Origin: PSRF01 sp051000815
Lineage (GTDB): Bacteria; Acidobacteriota; Blastocatellia; Pyrinomonadales; Pyrinomonadaceae
Assembly (NCBI GenBank): GCA_051000815.1
Contig: JBPCNX010000093.1
Location: 30,226 to 94,225 of the forward strand
Direction of reading: 5' to 3'
DNA length: 64,000 bases
The notes below the pieces were generated by a model. It was given only the letters and a program-made list of their open reading frames with translations. It made no database searches and was not told where the DNA came from. Of this stretch, positions 34,133-43,277 are shown piece after piece; position 1 is the first letter of the stretch, and each line of letters begins with the position of its first letter. Both the position numbers and the translations under genes were made by a program.

Positions 34133-36148
34133 TCAGGCGGCTACAATCGACAAGCCATCCCGCTCTTTAGCGATCGTGCGGAGGCGACGTAGTTCCCCGG
34201 CCAGTTCGGTAATGCGTTCTGCAGTGAAAGGCTTTGTCACTACCCAGTCGACGCCAGCTTCTTTCTGCTGACTTGATCCCACAGCTTCGCCCCATCCAGT
34301 GACGACGGCAATGGGCAGCATTTGGCTTCGTCCGCGGATCGCCTGCGCCAACTCCCAACCGCTCATACCAGGCATGCCAACGTCGGTAAAGACCCCATCG
34401 AACTGGCGAGCTTCAAATAATTCGAGCGCTTCGCGTCCGCCTTCCGCCAGGTAAACTTTGAATCCTTCGCCTTCGAGGATATCGCGCAACAGTTCGCGAA
34501 CAGCTGCTTCATCGTCAACCACCAAAACGCTTGGCTGGCACTCATCCTGTTCATTGCTGACCCTTCTCTCACAGCTTCGCTCCATTGAATTTTCAGTCGA
34601 CTCCGGAAGTGGGTTCAAGGCGACGCCGGGCCTGACTAAGGGCAGATTGATACGGAACGTTGTCCCACGCTCGACATCCGACTCGACTTCAATGGTTCCC
34701 TCGTGTCGTCTGATGATGCCAAAGCTCACTGCCAGGCCAAGTCCCATTCCCGTCTTGCCCTTCGTGGTGAAGAACGGGTCAAAAATTCTCGAACGAACTT
34801 CAGGAGTCATCCCCGTTCCCGAGTCGGAAACCAGAATCACCACCTTGTCAGCAACATCTTCGACTTTGAGGATAAGTTGACCGCCGTGAGGCATCGCGTC
34901 AACCGCGTTAAAAACCATGTTGACGAGCACGTCGCGCAATTCGGATTCATCACCCATAACCTTAGACTGCGATTGAATTTCAAGGGAGAGCCTGATGTGG
35001 ATGTTCGATGCCTCAGCCCTGTCCTTCCAACGTGGTCGCGTGATTTCGCTGACGTCGAAGAGTATTTGATCAAGCGAGAGCAGCTCGAAATCCTGATCTT
35101 TCCGTTGGCGAGCGAAGTCTTGAATTCTCTTTACCGTGTTCGCGCCATCTTCGGCAGCCTTGATAATGATTTCAAGTCCTCGTTGGATCTTTTCAGGATC
35201 ATTCGTGCGACGGAGTAACTGGGCGCGCCCGAGGATGCCGGCCAGGGTATTGTTGAAGTCATGGGCCACTCCGGAAGCGAGTTCGCCCAGTGCGGACAAT
35301 TTCTCCACCTGCGAGAACTGTTCCCGAATCCGCTCCTGCTCGGTAATGTAATGAGAGAGCTCTTCGATATGTTGTTCTGCTTGTTCCGCCTGGGCCGCTG
35401 AAGATTCGACATTCTTCAGGTAAGTGCGATAGGTGAAGAAGAGGATAGCTATCGTCGGTGCGGTAAGGATGACGGCATAGAAACCCATATGGTCCGCCGA
35501 TTTCGCGGTGATGGTCGCGGCGGAAGCGCCGGCAAAATATGTAATCGACGTCCATAAATAATGTGTCTTCCATGTGTGCCAAAACTGCTGGTTGGTTTTT
35601 AGCGCCGCACACCACGCCACCAATCCTGAATTGGCTGCGTACTGGACAAGCGCCATCGTAACGGTGGCAGCGATCAAATTCGCTGATAGCGGCCAGTGGC
35701 GGATGTAAGCGACGTCTCCAAACCACGCCTGCAGTACCTGAGCTGTAATAAAGGCTGAACACGCCGCACAGCCCGCGTTGAAGAGTATGGTCCTCGCTTT
35801 GGTGCTGAATCGACGAGACGACAGGAATGCTTCGGCGCCTGCAAGCAGGATCGCCGCTTCCCCTCCGTACAGCATGAGAGTAAGGAAAATGAAGGTGTCG
35901 GAGATTGAGATGTGCGAGCTGATGCGGGGAATCGGAATGATGATTCTGGAGCTGATGAGGAGCGTAATTCCGACAATAATCGCGAACCGAGTGTCCAGCC
36001 TGCTGGCATCAAGTCGGTAGACAGCAAGTACGGAGACTAATACGCCTGCGGCGAAAACTGCCGAGACGAATAGTCTAAAGCCCCACCGCGTTGAAGTTTG
36101 AGGTGTGTCTGCCAATTGATTACCGTGGATCCCGAAGAAGGGGACCAC
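34133..36148 (-). CDS. Hybrid sensor histidine kinase with receiver domain
   Basis: 671 aa, GTG start. Six to eight hydrophobic segments span residues 22-245, with no recognised ligand domain. A coiled segment follows, then the HisKA domain with phosphoacceptor His296 in GELASGVAHDFNNTLAGILG, a HATPase domain with N, G1 and G2 boxes (VNMVFNAVDAMPHGG, VSDSGTGM, GKTGMGLGLAVS), and a C-terminal receiver with Asp589 in VFTDVGMPGMSG. It senses an unknown membrane or soluble cue. The separate receiver at 33648-34097 is convergent. Confidence 0.92.
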   Translation of the reverse strand: MVPFFGIHGNQLADTPQTSTRWGFRLFVSAVFAAGVLVSVLAVYRLDASRLDTRFAIIVGITLLISSRIIIPIPRISSHISISDTFIFLTLMLYGGEAAILLAGAEAFLSSRRFSTKARTILFNAGCAACSAFITAQVLQAWFGDVAYIRHWPLSANLIAATVTMALVQYAANSGLVAWCAALKTNQQFWHTWKTHYLWTSITYFAGASAATITAKSADHMGFYAVILTAPTIAILFFTYRTYLKNVESSAAQAEQAEQHIEELSHYITEQERIREQFSQVEKLSALGELASGVAHDFNNTLAGILGRAQLLRRTNDPEKIQRGLEIIIKAAEDGANTVKRIQDFARQRKDQDFELLSLDQILFDVSEITRPRWKDRAEASNIHIRLSLEIQSQSKVMGDESELRDVLVNMVFNAVDAMPHGGQLILKVEDVADKVVILVSDSGTGMTPEVRSRIFDPFFTTKGKTGMGLGLAVSFGIIRRHEGTIEVESDVERGTTFRINLPLVRPGVALNPLPESTENSMERSCERRVSNEQDECQPSVLVVDDEAAVRELLRDILEGEGFKVYLAEGGREALELFEARQFDGVFTDVGMPGMSGWELAQAIRGRSQMLPIAVVTGWGEAVGSSQQKEAGVDWVVTKPFTAERITELAGELRRLRTIAKERDGLSIVAA

Positions 36149-36199
36149 CAGAGTGAGGTTGTCTTGCGGAATAACCGAGGGGCAGATGTTTACCTGGCT

Positions 36200-37111
36200 T
36201 TAGTTGAGGAGTGCCGGTGCCAGAAAAATCGTGTCGTAAGTAGTGAGGAATTTGAACCCGCATTTTTTGTAGAACCCTTGCGCCCGCTTGTTATTTTCAT
36301 CCACCAGCAGGCTGATTGACTTCGCGCGTTGCAGCAGAATCCCCGAAAGTTGTGCCATGCAGCGGACGCCCTGTCCGTCGCCGCGGCCCAGATCGTTCAC
36401 CCAGACACCTTCGAGGTAGGCAACTTCGTGTGTGTCAGCGATAACATCCGCTTTAAAAATCAACGATCCGGCTTCGACCAGAATCCACGTTCGCTCCAGC
36501 TCAATGCGGCGCCTGCAACGCCGGCTAAACCCTTCGGGGTCTTGTTCGAGCGGATTAATGCCACTCTGTTCCTGGGCCATTTGCGCCTGAACGGGAATAA
36601 TCAGCTCGAGTTCATCCACAGTCGCGAGTCGCAGCCCGGTAGCTTTTTCCTGAATCTCAATGGGCCAGCGAATTTCAAAAAGGGATTCGCGACAGGCCAG
36701 GCGCATTTCCTGGCCACCCTGTTTATAAAACGCCCAGAATTCCCCGATGCGTTCCTGCTCGCCGAGAATCATATGGGTTGCAGAACACTTCTGAGCGACT
36801 TCCGCGAACGCGTGAACGGCCCGTTGAGTTCTGGTTTCCATCAGAGTCGCATGTCCGATCAGCGCTACACCTTCCAGTTTGCCCTCGTCATTACGCACAC
36901 CGTAAAACGCGCCGCGATTAGCAGGCGAGACGAGTTCGTTGTCCCGAATAAAGCCAGTCATCGCTACAGTGTGAAGTGGACGTTCGGCCAGAAAGTTCAG
37001 CACTTCAGTTTTTGACTTATTTGTAAGTAGCATTGCTTGCGACCCATTCCCAATAGTTTTTGAGCGAAACGGAGGGGCGCTAATTCTTACTTTGAGGTTT
37101 TGCGGATACAT
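36200..37111 (-). CDS. GNAT-family N-acetyltransferase
   Basis: 303 aa; the ATG at 37111 has CGAGGAC upstream (an ATG at 37033 is possible). The C-terminal half is a GNAT fold: EVAYLEGVWVNDLGRGDGQG, the acetyl-CoA loop region RCMAQLSGILLQRA, and SLLVDENNKRAQGFYKKCGF with the usual Asn and Tyr. The N-terminal half (about 27-170) is a degenerate second GNAT-like module, as in DUF4081 proteins. Acceptor unknown. Confidence 0.85.
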   Translation of the reverse strand: MYPQNLKVRISAPPFRSKTIGNGSQAMLLTNKSKTEVLNFLAERPLHTVAMTGFIRDNELVSPANRGAFYGVRNDEGKLEGVALIGHATLMETRTQRAVHAFAEVAQKCSATHMILGEQERIGEFWAFYKQGGQEMRLACRESLFEIRWPIEIQEKATGLRLATVDELELIIPVQAQMAQEQSGINPLEQDPEGFSRRCRRRIELERTWILVEAGSLIFKADVIADTHEVAYLEGVWVNDLGRGDGQGVRCMAQLSGILLQRAKSISLLVDENNKRAQGFYKKCGFKFLTTYDTIFLAPALLN

Positions 37112-37150
37112 GATGTCCTCGTATCAAGTGGTTATCGCGTTCCAATGAAC

Positions 37151-39124
37151 TCAGTAACCTGTGTAGTCAACTCCCGTGTCGACCGTGATCGACATTCTTG
37201 CGGTGGAATCCCCACGTAGTGCTGAATTGGCCTGAAGCACAGCGTCGCTCAACAGCACGCCGTCGGAGAGGAGAACTCCGTCGCTCAACAGCACGCCGTC
37301 GCTTAGCAGGACACCATCACTCAGCAAGACGCCATCGCCGATTAACACTCCCGTACCTAGAAAATAGCCTCCGGCACTCAATGTGGTGCCGTTGCTGGTT
37401 AGGATGCTGTCGCCGATTAGCACGCCGTTCGTCAGTTTTGCTGCATCTGAAAGCAATACTCCGTCACTTAAAAGCACGCCATCGCTGAGTAAGACACCCT
37501 GCGCGTAAACCTTTTGGTATTTGGTAATCAAGTTCGAGCCCGTGGCAAAGGTGCTGCCAATAATTATTCCCTGCGACCAGATGAAGGTGAAACTTCCGTT
37601 GCCGTAGGTGATCGTCGAGCTGGCCGTGGGCGCCGCGGATGTGAGCAGCGTTGTTCCGAGACTCGGCGAATTTGAAAGGTCGGTTCGCACCAACTTGGCC
37701 AAACGGACGGCGCCATCGACATTTAATTCGCCTGCGCCCTGCTCCAACATGTTAAATCCCGAAAGCTGTTGGGCCGTGTACATGAGGATCATCTTGACCA
37801 TGTTTGGCGTGAGTTTCGGATTGGCCTGAAGCATCAGGGCTGCAGCGCCTGCGGCAAGCGGGGCCGCCATTGAGGTGCCGCTCAGAATCATTTGCTCGCG
37901 AGTATCGTTAGGGCTGACCCCGGCGTCCAGGGTCGGGTTCTCTCGCAACAACAAGGAGTTCGGTGACGCTGCGAACACAAGTTTGTTGCCGGGGGCAGCG
38001 AGGTCTGGTTTGATCAGATTGTCGTAATGTTTGGCGCCATTCGTATCGACCCAATAACTGCGCGTCGGCCCCCGAGAGCTATAGGTGGCGATGCTATCGT
38101 CGGCTCGGTTGTCGGTTCCTTTGGTGTCGGCTGCTCCGATCGTGATCGCTGAAGGTTCGTTGCCTGGCGAGTGAATCTGTCCATAGATTTTGTTACCGGC
38201 ACTGTTCTTTCCGTTGTTTCCTGCAGCAGCGACAACAACTACGCCTGCGTTTACCAGTTTGCGGACGGCCATGCAGATAGGATCATTCTGATAGGAGTTT
38301 ACCGCCGGCATTCCCAAACTGAGGTTTGCCACTCGAATGTTGTAAGTGATGCGATTGCTCAACAGCCAATCAAGGGCGCCGAGCAGTCCTGAGACACTGC
38401 CGACTCCCTGTGAATTCAAAACGCGGAGATTGACCAGGTTGGCTTTGGGCGCGATGCCGATGTATTTCGCGTTGGAAACTGAACCGTTTCCAGCCGCCGC
38501 CGACGCGACGTGAGTGCCGTGCCCATAAGGATCGTCGGTGCGACCTTCGCCGGTAAAATCAAGGCTCTTAACAATCCGCGAACGCGTTGATCCGCCTTCA
38601 AGAAAGGCAACGTGAGATGGATAAATGCCGGAGTCAAGAATCGCGATTCCGATGCCCGCGCCGTCAAGAGAACCGGTTGTCGCCATGGAGCGAACATTGT
38701 CCGCACCCGAAGTGTGAGCGGCATGGCCGCCAAACGAACGGATCTCGCTATCTGCGGAGATGAACTCGACTTCGTCAAACTGATCGAGTGAATCGAGCAG
38801 GTGGGCCGGCAGATCTATTGAGAGCGTATTAAGAGTCGCAAAATGCTGTTTGATCTTGACACCGTTGCTTCGCAGCAGCGCAGCCAGTTGGTTGCTCATC
38901 GTGTCATTCAATTGCAGAATGACCTTCAAGGTTTCCTGATTTGATCCGCGAGTACGGTCGCGAAGATCCTCGGCCACCTTGCGATGTTTGGCACCGTTAT
39001 GATTCTGGTTGTCAGCCGAGGCCGCTTGTGCATTTTCGGCCACCAGAATGCCGCAGCAGAGAGAGAATACAAGCGACAAGCTGGTAATCCATGTGAGTGT
39101 CAGCGACCGTTTTGTTCTGTTCAT
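37151..39124 (-). CDS. Secreted subtilisin-like serine protease with heptapeptide-repeat tail
   Basis: 657 aa: signal peptide to about residue 34, an I9-like propeptide (about 60-125), and an S8 peptidase domain with an intact triad: Asp164 (AILDSGIYPSH), His202 (YGHGTHVASAA), Ser418 (LSGTSMAAPLAAG), oxyanion Asn303 (AAGNNG). The last roughly 115 residues contain the unit GVLLSDG repeated in two runs (about 545-565 and 590-627), split by variants such as GVLIGDS. At DNA level this is a 21-base repeat (37230-37500). The tail may form a beta-helix or surface attachment. Confidence 0.92.
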   Translation of the reverse strand: MNRTKRSLTLTWITSLSLVFSLCCGILVAENAQAASADNQNHNGAKHRKVAEDLRDRTRGSNQETLKVILQLNDTMSNQLAALLRSNGVKIKQHFATLNTLSIDLPAHLLDSLDQFDEVEFISADSEIRSFGGHAAHTSGADNVRSMATTGSLDGAGIGIAILDSGIYPSHVAFLEGGSTRSRIVKSLDFTGEGRTDDPYGHGTHVASAAAGNGSVSNAKYIGIAPKANLVNLRVLNSQGVGSVSGLLGALDWLLSNRITYNIRVANLSLGMPAVNSYQNDPICMAVRKLVNAGVVVVAAAGNNGKNSAGNKIYGQIHSPGNEPSAITIGAADTKGTDNRADDSIATYSSRGPTRSYWVDTNGAKHYDNLIKPDLAAPGNKLVFAASPNSLLLRENPTLDAGVSPNDTREQMILSGTSMAAPLAAGAAALMLQANPKLTPNMVKMILMYTAQQLSGFNMLEQGAGELNVDGAVRLAKLVRTDLSNSPSLGTTLLTSAAPTASSTITYGNGSFTFIWSQGIIIGSTFATGSNLITKYQKVYAQGVLLSDGVLLSDGVLLSDAAKLTNGVLIGDSILTSNGTTLSAGGYFLGTGVLIGDGVLLSDGVLLSDGVLLSDGVLLSDGVLLSDAVLQANSALRGDSTARMSITVDTGVDYTGY

Positions 39125-39344
39125 TTCGACTCTTCCTCAAATCTCGTCAGGTTGCGTTCGCCGGGCGACTAAGCGCGGTTCCGGCGCTCACTGGTTTGGC
39201 AACGGTCATGCCAGTAAGGGTCTGCAAGCTAAAGGCTCTTTTTGGTATGATTTAGGCGATTTGCAGAGAAATGTGACCAGTCATACGCCTGACCGCTTCG
39301 GTCAACGTGATGACCGACCCCAATCATTCTGAAAGGAAGCTGGT

Positions 39345-40201
39345 TTGTCTCAAGGTCCAATACTTCCCGAAGCTATCGAGTCTCTTCGAGATCGGTCCTG
39401 GCGCCGGGAAGCGGAGAGCAGAATTGAGGATTCGTCTGCGGCGGAGGGCTTCATTGAAGAGGTGGGGTTTTGCAGCGCTCTTACCGATCGCCGGCGCCCG
39501 GGAGCGTCTCTCTACATAGCAGTGTGTGGACGTCGCGACGCCCACATGCCGCGCAACGTCCAGAAAGATCCGGAGAGCCGTTTGACCTGGACCATCAAGG
39601 ACGAAGTGATCAGACGGGGGCGAGTCTATTACGGTAAGCTGGTAAGAGGTCGCGCGACGTTCATAGCCCGGAGATTGATTCCACATTTTAACGCGGTCTG
39701 GGGAGTCCCGAGAGCTAAAGAAGCGATTGTCTTATCGCCTCCGGCGCGCACGGTGCTGGCCGTTCTCAGGCGTGAGTGGGAAATGGGTACGCGCGACCTG
39801 CGTAACGCTAGCGGAATTATTAATAGAGCTCACTTCAATCGAGCAATTGACGAACTGCAGAGACTTTCAAGGTAATTCCCTCTGAGGTGGTTTACCAGCC
39901 AACGTTCACTTATATCTGGTCTCTGGCCGAAGGTCGTTTTCCCTCTGAGTTGAGCATACGAGTCAGTCGGGAAGTTGCGCTGCGCGAGATTGCTCGTAGC
40001 TTTCTCAATGGGGCGGGGCTAACTATATCCGGTGAGCTTGCGCGCGTGACAGGGCTGTCCAGAGTTGATGCCGGTTTGGGTAACTGGGCTTTGGTGGATG
40101 AAGGATTTGCTGTGCGGCGCGGGCCCGGGGTCTACTGTCTAGCTAATTTGGAATTACTTGTCACCGAGGCTTCGGCTGCCGCGGGATCAAGTAGCACTTA
40201 G
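39345..40201 (+). pseudogene. Winged-helix (AlkZ-like) protein, frame-disrupted
   Basis: Two consecutive frames form one protein: 39345-39875 (ends DELQRLSR) and about 39872-40201 (VIPSEVVYQPTFTYIWSLAE onward). The break is a single-base loss near 39865-39872. Features include WGVPRAKEAIVLSPPARTVL and REIARSFLNGAGLTISGELA, the latter like the winged-helix units of AlkZ-type DNA glycosylase/HTH_42 proteins. That assignment is tentative. Either a fresh pseudogene or an assembly indel; the downstream part is otherwise intact. Confidence 0.65.
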
Positions 40202-40968
40202 GGTTGGTCAATTGGAAGTTCAATTTCCTTTGAGATTTGTTGCTCCAGTTTTGCCATCTCAATAGCGAGCGGCAGGTGCGCCTGGGCGGAGTTCAAACGC
40301 CGCAACATCAAATCCGCTTCCGCCTGGCCCAGACTGCGGCTTGCGGCCGCTTCGATTATCTGGAGTTGGGCTTTGGCTTCAGCCAAGCGAGCCGTTGCTT
40401 CAGTTTGCAGGTTCTGTAGTCGGACGCGGTCCCCACTCAACTCCTCAAGCAGCGAGCTTGTATCTGCGCCAACAATTGATCTGGCGCGGCCCGTGTGGCG
40501 TTCGACACGCAATAGTTCGCGCTTGGATCGCGTAATAATTCTGCTTGCGTTTAAGCGGGAGGCAAGAGTTTCACAATAGGCATCAGCCAAAAGTGGACTA
40601 CTTACTTGAATCTCCTTCAGGACTTTGCGCTCTTCGGAGGTTAGCTCAGACATAAACCAGGAAACCTCGCTTGCGGTAATACCGTCTAAAGCCAAACGAT
40701 CTCGGAGCCCACTGTGCCAGCGCCTGCGGTAAAGCAAGAGCAAGATCATCACCAAAGCGCCGGCGAGGATCCCGACGCCGAGTGCGGCCAATGAAAGCCC
40801 CAGAAAAACTGCTGCGGTGTCTGTCGAAGCTGATCTCAAGTACAGCACGAGGAGTGGCACGGGCAGCGCCAGTGACAGGAAGAAGAATGAGAGCCAGGGA
40901 ATCCATTTCAGAACACGCGCGAGCCACTCGTCTTTGGCTTCGAGCTTTCCTGGTGTTGGCCTAGTCAT
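40198..40968 (-). CDS. Membrane protein with coiled-coil tail, unknown function
   Basis: 256 aa from the ATG at 40968 (a GTG 7 codons upstream is possible). Two transmembrane helices (about 20-45 and 55-82) are followed by a long helical, charged cytoplasmic region (about 85-256). That region has coiled-coil character (LQNLQTEATARLAEAKAQLQ, RRLNSAQAHLPLAIEMAKLE). I do not recognise a family. It overlaps the end of the frame-disrupted winged-helix gene by 4 bases, convergently. Confidence 0.7.
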   Translation of the reverse strand: MTRPTPGKLEAKDEWLARVLKWIPWLSFFFLSLALPVPLLVLYLRSASTDTAAVFLGLSLAALGVGILAGALVMILLLLYRRRWHSGLRDRLALDGITASEVSWFMSELTSEERKVLKEIQVSSPLLADAYCETLASRLNASRIITRSKRELLRVERHTGRARSIVGADTSSLLEELSGDRVRLQNLQTEATARLAEAKAQLQIIEAAASRSLGQAEADLMLRRLNSAQAHLPLAIEMAKLEQQISKEIELPIDQP

Positions 40969-41141
40969 AAGATTTTTTAGAGAACACACTCGAGATAATT
41001 TGTTGCGATGTTAGTCCCAAGCGTCGATGTTATCCGTTAAGACCGTTCTCGGCTAGTTTAGAGCGAGGGCCACAGACGAGCGATCTGCAAGGGATAGCGG
41101 TATAATCCGGCCAGTCGTTTTTCGCAGCTAAGGAGCATCGC

Positions 41142-42110
41142 ATGAGGAATGGTAATAGAATAACAGCGCTTGTCGCAGTTTTGTTGCTGACGCTCGGCAT
41201 CAGTGGAAGTGAGAAGGATGTATCACTGGGACAATCCAGGACAATCGCATCCGGTAGTGAAACTGGCGGCGGCGCAAGACCGGTTACTATCCCGGTCGGC
41301 ATTAGAGTGAAGGGAACTAAGCCTGAGCCTGAGCTGCAAATGGTTGACCTGTCGGTTAGCGAGGATGGTGATCCTCAAACGATACTCTCGATTCGCGCAA
41401 TTGGTAACAACTCGCCGCTAACTCTGGCGGTGTTGATACAAGACGATCTGGTTCAATCTGTTAGCAACGAAATAAGGCCAATTGGAAACTTCATAAACCG
41501 TTTGCCAAAAGGCTCGCGAGTTCTGGTGGGGTATTTGAGGACGGGATCACTCCAGGTGCGCCAGAAGTTTACAACGGACATCGAGAAGGCAGCGAAGGCT
41601 TTGCGATCACCGTTAGGGGTGGCTAACGCCGGACCAAGTAGTCCCTACATTGAAGTAATTGACGCGATCAAACGCTTCGATGCGCAACCGTCAGGCCGTC
41701 GGGCCATACTTCTCGTGTCTGATGGTCTGGATATCTCCCGGGGGGCTGACTTCAGTTCTGCAACTCAGAGTATCGATCTCCAGCGCGCGATCACAGACGC
41801 ACAGCGTCGAGGAATTGCGGTTTACGCCTTCTATGCTCCTTCGGTTGCGACGCAGAATCACCTCCTGACGGCAAACGCGCAGAGCTCTCTACAAAGGTTG
41901 GCAGATGAAACGGGAGGAAGGGCGTTTTTTCAAGGCACTGGAGCGCCAGTGAGCTTTGATCCCTATCTTAAAAATCTTAGGTCTTCGCTGGAAACGCAAA
42001 TCGCTCTGACCTATCTTTCAACTCACCTCAATAAGGGCTTTCACCGAATCAAGGTTCGCTCAGCGACGCCCGGAGTGGAACTGGAGCATCCCGCAGGACA
42101 TTCGCGTTAA
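41142..42110 (+). CDS. VWFA-related secreted protein, degenerate MIDAS
   Basis: 322 aa with AAGGAG 7 bases before the ATG. Signal peptide about 7-26. It has the VWFA-related layout: VDLSVSEDGDPQTILSIRAI, a Rossmann-like A domain, RRAILLVSDGLDISRG, and the ending HLNKGFHRIKVRSATPGVEL. At the MIDAS position the usual DxSxS is replaced by QDDLVQS, so metal binding may be lost or altered. A second protein of this family is at 2821-3954, with an intact motif. Confidence 0.82.
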   Translation: MRNGNRITALVAVLLLTLGISGSEKDVSLGQSRTIASGSETGGGARPVTIPVGIRVKGTKPEPELQMVDLSVSEDGDPQTILSIRAIGNNSPLTLAVLIQDDLVQSVSNEIRPIGNFINRLPKGSRVLVGYLRTGSLQVRQKFTTDIEKAAKALRSPLGVANAGPSSPYIEVIDAIKRFDAQPSGRRAILLVSDGLDISRGADFSSATQSIDLQRAITDAQRRGIAVYAFYAPSVATQNHLLTANAQSSLQRLADETGGRAFFQGTGAPVSFDPYLKNLRSSLETQIALTYLSTHLNKGFHRIKVRSATPGVELEHPAGHSR

Positions 42111-42128
42111 ATTAAGCCGACGGCGAAG

Positions 42129-42395
42129 CTACTGTACGGTGGCGGCCAGCAGTGAGCCGCGCCGATCTGTTGCGATGGCCCAACCCTCTGCAAGGCTGCC
42201 GATCATTCCGTGAAAGTGGATCTCACTACCCGATAGAACCAGCAGGACGTCGCCTGCGTGGTACCTCGGATCGTCAAGAGCAAAGCGAACGACCGTAGCC
42301 TGGCCGTTTTCCTGTTCTATGGTCTCAAAAGAAAATTCTTCCGCATCAACTACGAAGGTTTGGGAATTATTAGCAACTCTTTGTTCGTCAGGCAC
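42129..42395 (-). CDS. Small conserved hypothetical protein
   Basis: 88 aa from the GTG at 42395, fixed by an AAGGAG six bases upstream; the longer frame would run through tRNA-His and is rejected. Sequence pieces: SQTFVVDAEEFSFETIEQEN, YHAGDVLLVLSGSEIHFHGM, GWAIATDRRGSLLAATVQ. No TM or signal. It directly follows the two tRNA genes and may be transcribed with them. Function unknown. Confidence 0.6.
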   Translation of the reverse strand: MPDEQRVANNSQTFVVDAEEFSFETIEQENGQATVVRFALDDPRYHAGDVLLVLSGSEIHFHGMIGSLAEGWAIATDRRGSLLAATVQ

Positions 42396-42455
42396 TCTCA
42401 ACTCCTTTTGGGGAAACGGAAACCGGCAAGTTGTTCGTTCTTGTGCCGAGCTGGG

Positions 42456-42533
42456 TGGGGCGGCTAGAGGGGCTCGAACCCTCGACCTCTTGATCCACAA
42501 TCAAGCGTTCTAACCTACTGAACTATAGCCGCC
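42456..42533 (-). tRNA. tRNA-His(GTG)
   Basis: Cloverleaf on the minus strand with encoded CCA and with the extra 5' G(-1) present in the gene, opposite C73, the histidine identity element. The anticodon stem CTTGA/TCAAG closes TTGTGGA, giving anticodon GTG. The T-arm is GAGGG-TTCGAGC-CCCTC. It lies 16 bases downstream of the intron-bearing tRNA-Arg. Confidence 0.93.
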
Positions 42534-42549
42534 ATAAATTTAAAAGGAT

Positions 42550-42884
42550 TGCCCCCGGCAGGACTCGAACCTGCGGCCCTCTGCTTAGCTTCCAGCATCA
42601 GGCTTTCCCTGACCGCCCGCGAGGGTTTGCTGGCTGGACTATATCTTGGACATCTCAGTCCCGACCCGTATAGTCTCTGAGGAACCCACCTGACAAGTCC
42701 CGTGGTTTCCTGCGGATTACCCAATCCTCTGGATTTTTACTCCGGTTCAGATCAACCAATTAAGTACCAGAGGCTCTCAGGGCGTCCCCGCATATGGGGT
42801 CGTCCACTTAATGAGTTCTTAAAACAACTCTTCCCCATTAAGGCTCCTACAAGGCAGATGCTCTATCCACTGAGCTACAGGGGC
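42550..42884 (-). tRNA. tRNA-Arg(TCT) interrupted by an intron
   Basis: Exon 1 is 42884-42851 (34 nt, ending TCTGC-CTT) and exon 2 is 42588-42550 (39 nt, starting CTAA-GCAGA). Joined, they give a 73-nt tRNA with acceptor GCCCCTG/CGGGGGC (one G-U), anticodon loop CTTCTAA (anticodon TCT, arginine AGA codon) and T-arm GCAGG-TTCGAGT-CCTGC. CCA is not encoded. The intron falls between positions 34 and 35, inside the anticodon. Confidence 0.9.
42589..42850 (-). ncRNA. Group I self-splicing intron in tRNA-Arg
   Basis: 262 nt with no reading frame of note. Minus-strand hallmarks in order: the 5' splice site after U (exon ...CCTT), a G-rich candidate guide (ATGGGG), a Q-like AATCCGCAGG, an R/P7 element CAGAGACTATACGGG and the S element AAGATATAGTCC. 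The last base is G before the 3' exon. GACTATA and TATAGTC pair as P7. These are the standard core elements of bacterial tRNA group I introns. Confidence 0.88.
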
Positions 42885-42972
42885 GCAACTCGCCAAATGA
42901 TTCGGGATGTTAGCATGGGCACGGTTGTTTGGGTCAACGGCCTTTGGAATCCAACGTTCGCTTTGCAAAATT

Positions 42973-43003
42973 AAAGAGACCGACCCTGAGGGGTGGTCTC
43001 TTT
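42973..43003. terminator. Bidirectional terminator-like hairpin
   Basis: AAAGAGACC (42973-42981) and GGTCTCTTT (42995-43003) pair perfectly with a 13-base loop that can pair further. A-rich and T-rich sides suit termination in both directions, between the tRNA cluster and the small gene at 43029-43277. Confidence 0.7.
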
Positions 43004-43028
43004 AGTTATGAATGACTGGAAAATCCAG

Positions 43029-43277
43029 TTATGCAGCTCGCGGATGCTCCGTGCTTTCAGCGTACACGCGTCTGCCGTTCAACGCATCATCGATGATTTC
43101 ACGTACAGCGGACGTGTCAGGATTTACATCCATGCGATCGCACGCACGCAAGTGCCTCAGAATTCCCTCAGTCGCGATTTCCACTGCGAGGCCGGTTAGC
43201 TTTGAATACCGGCGCGCCTGAATATGATCAATCCTTTGAATGCGCTCATCGAGCGGTAAATGTCTATCGAAAGTCAC
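43029..43277 (-). CDS. Small hypothetical protein
   Basis: 82 aa, GTG start with AAAAGGAAAA upstream. Hydrophilic, helical, cytoplasmic: PLDERIQRIDHIQARRYSKL, AVEIATEGILRHLRACDRMD, VREIIDDALNGRRVY. No family recognised. Good ribosome site and a flanking terminator support a real gene. Confidence 0.55.
   Translation of the reverse strand: MTFDRHLPLDERIQRIDHIQARRYSKLTGLAVEIATEGILRHLRACDRMDVNPDTSAVREIIDDALNGRRVYAESTEHPRAA

Noticed and set aside
37230..37500. Tandem 21-base repeats as a CRISPR or minisatellite
   Set aside because: They keep reading frame and encode GVLLSDG units of the subtilase tail.
39860..39890. Programmed frameshift in the winged-helix gene
   Set aside because: No slippery heptamer or RF2-type signal; a single-base loss is simpler and similar events occur in other genes here.
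42396..42500. Extension of the small minus-strand gene to 42500
   Set aside because: It would overlap tRNA-His; the GTG at 42395 has an AAGGAG at proper distance.
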